Part shown: positions 36,041-47,254 of the stretch, piece by piece
How positions within the stretch are numbered: the first letter of the stretch is position 1
Layout: each line of letters opens with the position of its first letter
NCBI GenBank assembly: GCA_038373885.1
Contig: JAWZYV010011619.1
Location: forward strand, 1,550,001-1,614,000
Direction of reading: 5' to 3'
DNA: 64,000 nucleotides
Source: Cheiracanthium punctorium
Taxonomy: Eukaryota > Arthropoda > Arachnida > Araneae > Cheiracanthiidae
Translations under genes and position numbers: made by a program
The notes under the pieces: generated by a model
Databases searched by the model: none
Told to the model about the DNA's origin: nothing
Seen by the model: only the letters and a program-made list of their open reading frames with translations

Positions 36041-38712
36041 ATTTTTTTGCAAGCTATTCAAAGTTTAGTTAAAAGTTATATTACATCCATGGTAAAATGT
36101 ACGAGTTAAACGAACCATACAAATTCTTTCACTTTCAACTAATAGGAAAAACTGTAATTTGAAAATCAGCAAATTTTATCCTAAATTAATGTGTTGTAAA
36201 TGTTCTATATAAGTCAGCATGTAAAAGAAGAAATTAAATTATGATTTTTATGACGCCGAAACTACAAAGAAGTCACGCATTCACGTTAAAAAACAGTTGC
36301 AATCGATACGCTTAACAAATCGATTAAATTTACAATCGAAAAAAAAAATTATTGGGAAAGTTATGATTCCCCTGTAAAATTTATTTTTAAAGTAAAATTT
36401 GTTTGCAAATAGTGAATTTTGTCATACATAATTATAACTTCTTATATTTCTTTCTCAAGTGTTTTGCGCTTTTCAAAAAATAAAATTTTCACAAATCTGT
36501 AATAATAAATTTTAGTTACGTAGGAACGCCTTTTTGAGTTGTATTGACGCCAGACAAAGTAATTACTGCTGTCTTTTAAAATTGCAGATATTTTCCCTTT
36601 TACTTCAGAGACAACAGTATTTATCATAACCGTTGTGTTATGAATAAACTATAGCATGTTTATTCATAACAGAACGGTTCAAGGAAATGCAAAATGTTTT
36701 AATGTCCTATATTTTATTTATTCATTTTTTAATAACTATAAACATTAACGTGATTGAGTTATTCTCTCACAGAACTTTACTATTCGTTGAAAGTTACAAA
36801 AATGAAAGCATATATGTCTGGTTTCGGTAATAGTTAAGCTAAAAACAATTTTCAATAACTTTGGAAGTGGGTATTAAGTAGATAGACTGGTATTTAATGT
36901 TTAAGTTATTCTTTTTTTTATTCTAAATATCTTTTTCGAAACAACGGGAAAATAAACTCGTTAAATATATTTTGAGTTGTCTGATCTACTCAAAAAATAC
37001 TTTTTACGGTAAATTGAAAATTTTATTATGCAGTTACAAAAAGTTTCCCGTTCTATCATCTTCATAATTCTGACTTATATAATTACTGCAGATAGATTCA
37101 TAGCATAAATGTTTGGTAGTGGTGTTTACAACATTCTGTAGAAATTCGCAGTCCCAAGACACTAATTAAAGGTTTTTGAATGTTTTTTTTCTCGTGAAAT
37201 TATATGTTGAAGAAAGTTATAAAGTGTAAAGTATGAAAAAGTAAAGTGGTTTTAACTAGTTACATAAATGACTTCCCCACATGGATTACAGTCTTTGTGA
37301 AGGTTTTCGAAATTTAACTTTTAAAACGGAGGCTCACTCAAACTTAACTAAAGAGGAAAACAATATATTTATAATTAATCAATAAACGAAAATTTCCCGA
37401 TTCTTTAACTTATACTGTGGTTATATTTTACATTAACATTTTGAGACACGGACTTAGATAAAAGACGATCATCGACTAGCGCAAACGGGCGAAATAGCGT
37501 CAGCCTCTGAAAATAAAATACTCGACCGCTTTTTAATGATTAGCAACATAAGCGTCCTCTAGCGACGCATGGCGATGAATTACGATGCAATGTACTACTA
37601 ACACATGCCTGCGCAGAATATAAACTTAATAATTTCGACTCACAGCGACATCTTACAGGCAAATTTCGTTTAGCTCTTTTAGAATACGCCGATGATCGTC
37701 CTACATCCAAGTCAGTACTTTGAGGTCTCAGACGAGCATCTCTCGGGTTGATATTCTCGGTGAAGAGAATTAAGTCAGAGAGTATGTTGGGGCCAATTAT
37801 TATATTCGTTTGATCTCTTTTCAGATATTATCTACGAACCTTCCAGTTATAAAAAATATGTCTAGATGTGTTGCTCAAACAGAAGTAAGAGATCTAGTAT
37901 AAAAAAATCTAGAATTAGATTTAGTTTCTGAGTATTCGGTAGCCAAAACAAATTCTACTAAGTAATGTTTATTTACAGATAAAACCTATTTTTAGGTATT
38001 TACAGTACATTTGGGTAAGGTTTTATTGGGTAAATGTAAAATTTTAAGTTAAAAATTATGTTCCCTATGTATAAAAATTCTGAACTAATTCTTTCATTAT
38101 ATATCATTGATAATGAGAATACTTTGAAGTTTATAGTTAAAATATATATACTAAAGAGGTACATATTCCAAATATTTGAAAACATAAATGGAAAGTACTA
38201 AGAACTCTCCACAGTGAAATATGTGTTCGACTTAGCTCAGACTGAAAGTATTGGAACCTTTAAATTTTAACCTTCCAATTGACCTTAAAATTGTTATTTT
38301 ATCTGATAAATTTTTAAAATGTCTATAAAAATGCACTTGTAATCTACTAATCAAAATCTATACATAAAATGCTTGATTTTTACCTTTGAATGCGTGACTT
38401 CTTTGTAGTTCCGGCGTCATAAAAGTCATAATTTAATTTCTTCTATTACATGATGACTTATATAGAACATTTACAAAAAATTTAAAGTAGGATGAAGTTT
38501 GCTGATTTTCAAATTACAGTTTTTCCTATTAGTTGAAAGTGTAAGAATTTGTATATATCGTTTAACTCGTGCATTTTACCATGGATGTGCTGATTTTCAA
38601 ATTACAGTTTTTCCTATTAGTTGAAAGTGAAAGAATTTGTATATTTCGTTTAACTCGTACATTTTACCATGGATGTAATATAACTTTTAACTAAACTTTA
38701 AAGCAAAAATTT
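36041..38712. mobile_element. 2.67 kb segment bounded by ~235 bp inverted repeats
   Basis: The left arm (36041-36283) and right arm (about 38386-38712) are inverted copies. Both contain, in mirrored order, 'ACATCCATGGTAAAATG', 'CGAGTTAAACGA', 'TTTCAACTAATAGGAAAAAC', 'TGTAATTTGAAAATCAGCAA', 'GTCACGCATTCA' and 'AACTACAAAGAAGTCACGC'. The right arm contains an 88 bp tandem duplication (38500-38587 and 38588-38675), which is why it is longer. The interior has no ORF with a known motif. It may be a non-autonomous DNA transposon with long terminal inverted repeats, or two inverted insertions of one repeat. Confidence 0.75.
36628..36679. repeat. 22-bp stem hairpin
   Basis: AACCGTTGTGTTATGAATAAAC (36628-36649) and its reverse complement (36658-36679) pair with one mismatch around an 8-nt loop. 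It lies inside the inverted-repeat-bounded segment. Function unknown. Confidence 0.88.
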
Positions 38713-40844
38713 CAAGTATGGTATTAAAAATAAGTATTTTGAAGAAATCCTTGTATTGTTTTCCCTTTTATGAACAATTTTTATGTATAAGTCTACTGAT
38801 AGGATGAACGCACTGTAATTATTTAATTCAATAACTCCCCCGTACAGCAGTCCATGTTGAGCCACGACCTCCTTAACAATTCGACACCACAGAAGTCTTT
38901 CATGTGCTTAAGTTTTCTAATTTATCTTCACACTCTTGAGATCTGTTAAAATTATTTATTAAAAGCATATAATAAAATATTTAATCAAGCAATTTATTAA
39001 ATAAGTTAAAGGTAGTTAAGGAATTAAGTTTTATTTTTAATAAAAATTTTAGAAAAAAAAGTAATTCATTAAAAGTAATAATAAATAGAGGAAAAAAAGG
39101 AAATAATATATAGCAAATTCCACTTGCAGATGTGTATACGTGCTGAAAATGCTAAACAAACTATCCAGGGTGATTTTAGCAGCTTTCTCAAAAGACCTCT
39201 TCAAATATTTTATTCTGGTGCATGGATAATAAATGGAGACATATACAGAAGTTGTAGCATTTGCCTTAGAATTGCCCTAAACCCTGATTCAGTTAAGCTG
39301 ATTATTCTAACGCATTAAAATTCAATTTTATAAACATTAATGAGGTACTTCACAGAAAACTCTACTAACAATAAAAATCGAACAAACAGTGTATTATCCA
39401 ACAAATTCGTATTCAACCGGTAATTAACAATAGATTTATAACTATTTGTATATTTGAGTGTTCTTGTATTTTAAAAATATCGTATTTCAAATGCACACAT
39501 CATGTATGTATATCTAAAATACAAAACAATGTAAACTCATTTTGCTGTCTAAATCCACCATAATGGAAATCAAATAAGTTTGAGTTGCATCAAGAAAATG
39601 AAAGGTTATTTGAGACAAACATTGTTTACACAATACAATGTATTTCCTTTGTTATAATTCGCATTTAAAATTGTCTGCTACGAATAAAGTGCTTTAACTT
39701 TTATTCAAAAAGTATTATTTCTCCTTCTACTTTACCTTTGAAATTTAATTTACCTATTCTTTTGTCATTCCAAACTCAATTTCCTTTATGTGTGCTATCT
39801 GTAACGTTCTGGAATAATAAAGACTTAACACTCTTGAAATACACAAACAGTCTCATGATAAATTTTGCAAAGAGGCAAGAAAACCTTTTATTTACTTTAA
39901 ACGAATGATCATTGACCGCACTAAATTAAACTCTTTCTATCACATGAATAATAAACATTTTTCAATAGAAATATATATCTAAGCAAGCAAGCAAGGTTGT
40001 TGTTAAAGGGAACAAGATTTTACGTACAAGTATTCTCGTTTTATAAGTACTTAAACGGAAGAATAGCATTTAAAAATTGTTAACATTTTTTCTAGGTAAG
40101 ACCATTTTAATATTTCATAGCATTAAAAATGGAATTACAACAAATAACGATAATAAATTAAGAATTTAAAATAGTTCATTTAAAATATTTAAGAAAATTA
40201 ATAAAACTTTAATAAGATAATTTCGTTTTATAAAAAATACAGTTCGCTTAAAATAGGGTATTAGTTTCTATTGAAAACATTATTATCCACAATTATTTTT
40301 TATGTGATTTTAAATATTTATAAAGTATTTATGTCTACAAAAAATGATACTCATCTGAAAGCGATTATTGCGGTAAGAGAGTGTAGAGACGCTAAAAATC
40401 TTTAAAATTGATCATCTAGGATTGAACCTTATGTAACATCTTTAAGGTTAATGGTAAACACGCTCTAACATCATGCATATTATTAACAATTTTTATCATT
40501 TTAAAAACTGCCTTAAAAGCTAAAGTTATATATTTAGAGTGTATCTAACCACAAGGTATCAAAAATCTTGGAGAGATAGGACAGATCAATGCGATGTGTA
40601 GTAACTCAGAAACGTGTTGTCACAATCTTCGTATTCATTCACCAATTAATAATCAGTTGCAAAATTGTTTTGAAGTAACTGTCAACATTCCAAACATAGT
40701 TTGGAAAAGAAAATATGCTTTTTTAGAAAAAGCTTTTACTAAAATTTACAGTGTAGTAATTTATTGCAATAATCTGAGAATAGCCGACCCTCATTGCCTA
40801 TAAAACGTAATTAAGAAATTTGACAGATGCTTTATTGCTATTCC
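38713..40844. other. Gene-free AT-rich stretch
   Basis: No exon or element ends recognised. A stretch near 39168 (CCAGGGTGATTTTAGCAGC) looks like a single mariner-type terminus without partner. Confidence 0.5.
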
Positions 40845-41046
40845 TTCATGCGTCCCGGGCCATCGCGATTCTACCATGCCTGCTCGTGCACTCCAATGAG
40901 TCATTTGAAGATGTTCATTTATTGATTCCAGCACTCAGATACGTCATCTAACGGCGGAATCTAACCATTGAGGAAATGTCCGTAGGCCTCTTTCGGAGTG
41001 CACAAGCAGGCCCGGTAGAATCACGATGGCAACAATGCGCCTCCAG
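40845..41046. mobile_element. GC-richer foldback element (about 200 bp)
   Basis: The arm at 40859-40895 (GCCATCGCGATTCTACCATG...) and the arm at 40994-41030 are inverted copies over 37 bp with about four mismatches; weaker pairing extends outward. The spacer is about 98 bp. Base composition is much less AT-rich than the flanks, which suggests insertion. Class unknown. Confidence 0.7.
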
Positions 41047-41150
41047 AAAAACGCCCGTAAAAATTTATTGAAATAATTCTGATCCATCATAAAAATTTTC
41101 TTTGCATGATGTCTTCAGTTGAATTGGAAATTTGAAATATATCACTTTAA

Positions 41151-41441
41151 GTTTGTTTGTTTGGCACGAATGTACAGCTAACGTCGCAGAATTTGGTGTT
41201 TAGAGCTGCAAATATCTCTACTGGATTGTCCTGCCGCAATTCGGAGCCTAATCAGAAGGAACGGAGAAAGGAAGACTCCTGAATAATGGCATACCTCAGA
41301 AACTTTATAGCCAAGAGGATTTTCGGAACCACCGATTTAAAGTGAACATACACCGCACGTACATGTAGTTCTTCTGTGGTGAGTTGGATTCGAAACCTTC
41401 CGGCTACTAGTCCATTGCCTTACCCACTGAGCTACCACGGC
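41151..41441 (-). mobile_element. tRNA-derived SINE, about 290 bp
   Basis: On the minus strand the head (starting at 41441) reads GCCGTGGTAGCTCAGTGGGT, an acceptor/D-arm with a good RNA polymerase III A box (TAGCTCAGTGGGTAAGG). About 35 nt on it has a B box with one inserted T (GGTTTCGAATCC). A non-tRNA body follows and the 3' end is a simple tail of AAAC-type repeats (41150-41165 on plus as GTTTGTTTGTTT). This head-body-tail layout is diagnostic of a SINE. The extra base and long body rule out a functional tRNA gene. Confidence 0.85.
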
Positions 41442-44359
41442 TTTTATCAGTTCAATTTGTACTCTGAGATTTATTAATTAACCGAATAGCAGAAAAAAGA
41501 TGGTTTTGATATGTTAAAGTAACTATATCCATTTTATAAAATGTTCCCGCCAAAGTATTCCTAATTTTTGGAGAAAATTTAATGATTTTTTTTCTAGCGT
41601 AAAGAGTGGCCAAAAATAAATCTCAATTAGTCGCTATCAAAAAGTTTTTAAATAAACAATTAACACACTACTACTGTTCCTTGTATTTTCTCGTACTAAA
41701 TAATATTATTCTATAAAAAAAATTCCCACACTTAAGTAACTCAGAGAAACTATTTGCATTTAGCATGCTTTTAAAATGTTGCAATATCCAATAATTAATC
41801 GCAAATGTAGAAGCTGATTTCAAAACCAATTATTTTATGAATTTTTCCCATTATAAAAGAAATTCGGACTTTAATTAATGAAGCAATTTTACTAAATCTC
41901 CGAAAAGTTCCTTTAAAGCGAGTGCATTTCATTTCTGTCGAATGAATCGCGGTTCGGTGGAATTTCTCATTGTTAAATAATATACGTTATTTGGAAATTT
42001 AAATGCACCCTCCTTTCCCATTAACTACTTACAAAAATGTGTATTAACTTCCTTTCCTAGGACTTGTTGAGCAATATAAAGCAATTAAAACATTCATGAG
42101 ATAATTTTGCTTCTGTGCAAGATTAAAAGCTGTTAATTAAATTGGTCCGTGAAAGTTTCTAATAAAGAACAAGAATATCCGGGCGAGTAAAGTATAGATC
42201 TAGCATAGTTTTGTTTTAAATTTGATAGATTATATATTTTTAAATTGTTGATTTATTTGAGGTGCCGCAAGTGAAAATGAAAGTGTCAACAAAATGCTGT
42301 TGTCACTGATTTAACCTTCTCAGTTACTGAGACGTAAAATTTCGCTCACTAAATACAATTTTTCACTACAATGACCTAAAATTTGTATTATCTATACACA
42401 AGTATCGCAAAAGATGATATAACTTCAAAGCTAACTAATATTACTGCCTTTTTTTCAATTACAAATCTTCCTCTATTTTTTTCATTTTTATAATTTTAAA
42501 GGTAATATAAATTTGTACTTCAAAAATAACTTTACATTATTTGTCCATTTCCAAGACACTCAAAGGGCTAACGAAATCTTTTTTTTTATTAATAAAATAT
42601 ACGTTAATACAACGAAATACTTATATGGTTCAGTGAAATGGACTGGAAAAAAACACTCAAAATGAAATGGCTATTTATGCTAAGTGGTAACCCATAGACT
42701 AAATTAGTATTTAAACGTTATTTTAATCAAAACACACGATACTAATATGCCCTATAAAGTATCGCTCAAGATAAAATTCAAAGTGAGATACCTCCTAGCA
42801 AAGAAAAGCATTGCAACTTACTGTAAAAATAAAATTAAAAAAAAGGTTTCTTTCAAAGGTAATTACCTTTTTATTGTTATTTGATTAAAAATACTGAACC
42901 TTCCATACTGTGTATTTAAAACGCAGCGTCACTAGATGATACGATCTTTAAACATGTTTTTCTCCTGACAATGTTTTACTCCTTATCCTAGAGTTAATTT
43001 ATATCAACCTTAAAAAAGTCATCTGCAACGAAAAAAAAAAATCCCTTGGACTACAATTTTTTAGAACACAAGAAGACTACTGTTAAGTATTTAATAACAA
43101 GACTTGGCTTTTTTTTTCAAGCTTGTCATGTGCGAAGATAAAGTCATACGTTTGTGTAGGAAAAAAATTTAAAGGTTTTCAGCTGTCGATTTTTTGTTTG
43201 TTTTACAATAACTTAACACTCTTAAAGAAAGAAAGAAAAATAAGCTAAATAGTGCACGCATTTTGCTGTAGTCATCAAAATAAATGAAAGAAGGTATATT
43301 TCAGGCAAATAGACAAAGAAACAAAGGAAAGGAAAAGAAAAAAGGAAGGCCAACATTATCTTCAGCACTTTTTGCTAAAATGCCGAAAGAATGGCTGGAG
43401 GACAATTTTTCACTTTCTTATGCGGCATGGTCTTGTTATAGAAGTAAAATATTAGTTTTACTCCTTTCAGAAATTTAGGTTAAAGTTAATCACATATTTA
43501 CTTTTAAATTTTAAACTGTATTTTCTTTGTTCTATCAGAAATAATATATAAAAATTTATTCAATATTTCTAATATATAAAAATTTTTGCAAAATTTATTC
43601 AAAATGATTTGTTTAATTCTTTAATTTCAGTACAAGCAGAGATTCTGAGAGTTACCTAAATTTCGGTTCAAGAAAGGAGACAGATTTTTCTGCTGAAAAA
43701 GGGTGGAAACTTTCTACCGCCCGAAACTATACATACAATTTTATGTCATGCTTATTTTACAAGTTATTTATGGTTTTACCCTTAAAACATTTTTGGGGGA
43801 TTTTCTTTATTAAATCTGCTTGGTTTTAGAATAATTTTTCCTTCAAAAATAATATAATTATTTTCCGTCAAGTGGAGAATTATAAAAAAATACACTTTTT
43901 GTTGTCTTAAAATGCCTAATCGGAATTAATGAATTTTTTTAATTTGAACTGATTAATTTTCGTCATGTTACTGCACAAGTGATGAAAATGCAATATGAAA
44001 CTACTTTAAGTGGCCAAAAATAAAATGTATTGCATGCAATTTTCACTCACACAAAATATAATTATTTATAAAGGAAAAAGATTTATTTTTACATTTACAT
44101 ATCTTAAAATACATCCGCACTGGTGTGAGATTTTTGGATCCAGTTTAGGGAGATTTATCCCTATAGAAGATAAATGCCTTTAAGTATTTATCCATGCACA
44201 CAACGAAAAAAAAAAAAAACGAACTGTTTAAAATGCTTTTTGATACACATTGTTTTTAATTTTTGTTTATGATTTGTTAGGCATTTCAGAAACAGCCAAG
44301 AAGAATTGCAGAACAAAAGATACTTAAAAGTTTTACTCTTTTGATATAGATTTAAAGTT
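41442..44359. other. Gene-free AT-rich stretch
   Basis: Nothing recognised. The Lys-rich ORF at 43284-43478 has no motif and sits in purine-rich sequence. Confidence 0.5.
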
Positions 44360-44700
44360 AAAAAAATATCAATTCTATCAAGATAGCGTACATGCTGCTG
44401 AATGAAGTAAAACGAAGTTTTTGATTCACATCTAAACACGTTCCTTAATAGCTTCCTGCAAAAATTTCAGTTTTATTTTGTTTAGAAATGGTCTCGTCTT
44501 TCCAGATCTTTTGTGGATGAAATAATGGTCGATGATAGTGAAATTTATTTATACAACGTTATAGGTATTTTATTTTCAATAAAACACAGAGTTTTGTAGA
44601 TTGGGATTGTCGCTGCAGTTTTCGTAAGACGTGATTTATTTCCTTTTTTTTTTTTGTCATTTAGTATGGAAAATAAAATTCTTGTTGTTCATCTATTTGG
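44360..44700 (+). repeat. Local direct duplication, copy 1
   Basis: Aligns with 45850-46220: shared 'ATCAAGATAGC', 'CACATCTAAACACGTTCCTT'/'CACGTCTAAATACGTTTCTT', 'AGTTTTATT.TGTTTAG', 'TGGTC..CTTT.CAGA', 'CTGCAG.TTT' and 'TATTTAGTATGG'/'TATTTAGTCTAAG'. No coding potential seen. Confidence 0.75.
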
Positions 44701-45849
44701 GTTTCAAACAAAGAGTTTTCTCACACAACCCCAATTAAGTATTCAGTAGAATTAATTCATAATTAAAAAAAATTCATTCATAAATTTTAAATTTCACGTA
44801 TGATTCTATGAGAAATATGTGATCACAGTTTATTCTAATTTGTTAATTCATTAAGAAGTAAATTAAGTTTAAATAAAGTACTATTGCGTTAGTGTTTTTT
44901 GAAAATGGTATTAAAAAACATGTCTTGCGTTCAACAAATTTCCATGATAAAAAATACTATTCTTACTGTTACTCTAGTAATACATTTTATTAATATTATT
45001 GGATTTTAGCATAACTAAAAGTATTAACATTAAATTCTTAAAGCCTTACACAATATATTCTAATAGCAAAAATAAATCAATAAAAAATAATGCCTAGATT
45101 TAAGAGCTATTTCAGAAGTTATTTATTAATTACATTTCATTTCACATAATACTCAGTATAATCAACTAAGATTGAAAAAAAATTTAATTTAGAAAAAATA
45201 AATAAATATTCATTATGCATTTGAAATTAGGTTCGCAGTGGCTTCGTATTTTTTTTATGTATAATGATTTTATTGAGGTTTCTGGTGCTTATTTTATCCT
45301 TTTTCCTTTTCATCTCCTTTTCTTTTAATATATAAAGTACCCTAATTATTAGTGATGAGGCTATTTTACTAATGGAGAAATTTTTGCAGGGGACGGTAAA
45401 AATTTTATTTTATTTATTTATTTTCTTTTCAAATATAATTTTTAAAAATTTTCACCGATTTCATAAAACCCTGTCCATTTCATTATAAAAGCTCAGGTCA
45501 ATGTTTTCGGGACACCTTATATATAATGTAATATTTATTCAGCATACTGAAAAAATTCGCCATTGCTCGTAAATAATTAAAGTATGCGAATATAATAAAT
45601 GCTTAACATTGTCCCCGTACCTAACTTACACATTTACTAGAAAACTTAAATCAAATGCTCGCTAAATTTAAAAAAAAATTCTATCGTGGATGCTTTTGGT
45701 TACACTATTTCACACATGTGGATTTGTTGGATATCTCAAAAAACAGCGATAAGAATGTCGCAGCAAACTCTGTTTAAAGGTTTCATCATTTTGACTTATT
45801 TGAAGGGGGGGGGGAAAGCAAAGAAATAAACTTTAATTCCATTTCTTTT

Positions 45850-46220
45850 TACTTCAATCAAGATAGCACATACGCTGAAAGATGTTTTTTCTTCACGTCT
45901 AAATACGTTTCTTGATAGTTTTGTGTAAAAGTCGTGAGTTTTATTTAGTTTAGGGATGAACTGGTCTTTTCAGACATTCCCTGGCTGAAATGGCCGTTGA
46001 TGACAATGACAGTTATTTGAACAAGTTTATTATTTATTATTTCTTTTTTTTATCGGCAGCAAATACTGTCGATTGAATAGCATAGAAGTGGGATTTCCTC
46101 TGCAGCTTTGATGAGACGTGTGACTTCCCTCTCCCACCCCCCCACACACACACTTCAATTCGCTTATATTTTTTTGTTATTTAGTCTAAGAAATCGGTTT
46201 TTCAGGAAATTGTTACGTTC
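45850..46220 (+). repeat. Local direct duplication, copy 2
   Basis: Diverged copy of 44360-44700 about 1.5 kb downstream, same orientation. It ends in a C-rich / CA run (46133-46153). Confidence 0.75.
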
Positions 46221-47100
46221 ATGTATGTTTATAACATATAAAACTAAACATCCTCTCAAAATTCAAAATTTCTTCTAGCTTTCTTCAAAATTCTATAGGG
46301 GCTTAACAGCTTTCGTTTTCAAACAAATGATTTGTCTTGGGATCTAAATTTAATAAAAAGACATTTTCTATTCTACTCGCGTTTTCCCGTCTCATAGTCG
46401 ACACAGCTCGCAAGAATCTCCATTGACTACGGGGCACCAAACTGTTTTAATAGCCAATAAATGCACCTTTGTTTGAACATGCGATTATCCCTTAAACCAG
46501 GCAATAAAGTGCAAATATCATTAAGAGAGCGGACTTTTCGTGACCTCTGTAGGCACATAAATTTGTGCGAAAAGTTGCTGAAGTAAAAATATATTCTAAA
46601 CGAGGAGTATTTATTTTAATACGTACGACAGCCACAGCCACGAATTGGAGCTATCCCAGAGCCCCGTGAACTACCGTAAAAGTCTGTCTAGACTACTATA
46701 TCAACGAGCAGTGATTGGTAATATTTCAACGCGCTATGACTTTACTGAGGTAAGGGCAAATCCAGCTCAAACCTCGAAGAGAGCGTCCCGTTCGACCAGA
46801 TTATTTCATGTATGCATAAATTAAGGTATTTGCACCTAGAAAGCAATTACCTATAAAAAAAAATAAAACGCAATAGATAAGAACATGCATTTCTTTTCAC
46901 TTTTTTTTTCAATGTGGTAATGATTACAGCAATATTCATGGCAACCCATAAGTTCCAGATTCGAATTTCGGGCTGGGCAAAGTCGGGTTGGGCATTCGAC
47001 CGTCGCTTGATCAAATGAGGGCCAAATTTCTCAATGAATTTAGGAACTGGGGGCCCATGTCCTACTGACATTTAGACCGATATGTACATTACTGGCATCT
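46221..47100. other. Moderate-GC stretch, no gene recognised
   Basis: The part at 46380-46800 is clearly less AT-rich than its surroundings, but neither strand gives a protein I recognise. The part at 46920-47060 on the minus strand contains a B-box-like ATTCGAATCT and could be a decayed SINE. An orphan mariner-like end (CGGGACACCTTA) lies just upstream of this stretch near 45510. Confidence 0.4.
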
Positions 47101-47146
47101 TAGAGCGCGCCTCGATATCCTTTTTACGTCGTTGAGGCCTATGCAA

Positions 47147-47254
47147 TGACGTCAGTGGATGACATTTCCAACAACTCTTGTAATGGATTATTATATCTGT
47201 ATAAGTATTTTTGCAGTTAGCATTGTGTACTTTTTCCGTTCGAGCGTGACGTCA
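47147..47254. promoter_or_regulatory. Two perfect CRE palindromes (TGACGTCA), 100 bp apart
   Basis: TGACGTCA occurs at 47147-47154 and 47247-47254. This is the full palindromic cAMP-response element bound by CREB/ATF bZIP factors. The surroundings have more CpG than typical for the window. No promoter or first exon is visible nearby, so regulatory function is only a possibility. Confidence 0.45.

Noticed and set aside
41383..41441. Possible true tRNA gene on minus strand
   Set aside because: The T-arm has an inserted base, the anticodon stem does not pair, and a SINE body and tail follow.
46847..47071. Minus-strand ORF with a moderately GC-rich 5' half
   Set aside because: No recognised family; more likely decayed SINE-like sequence because of an ATTCGAATCT B-box-like stretch.
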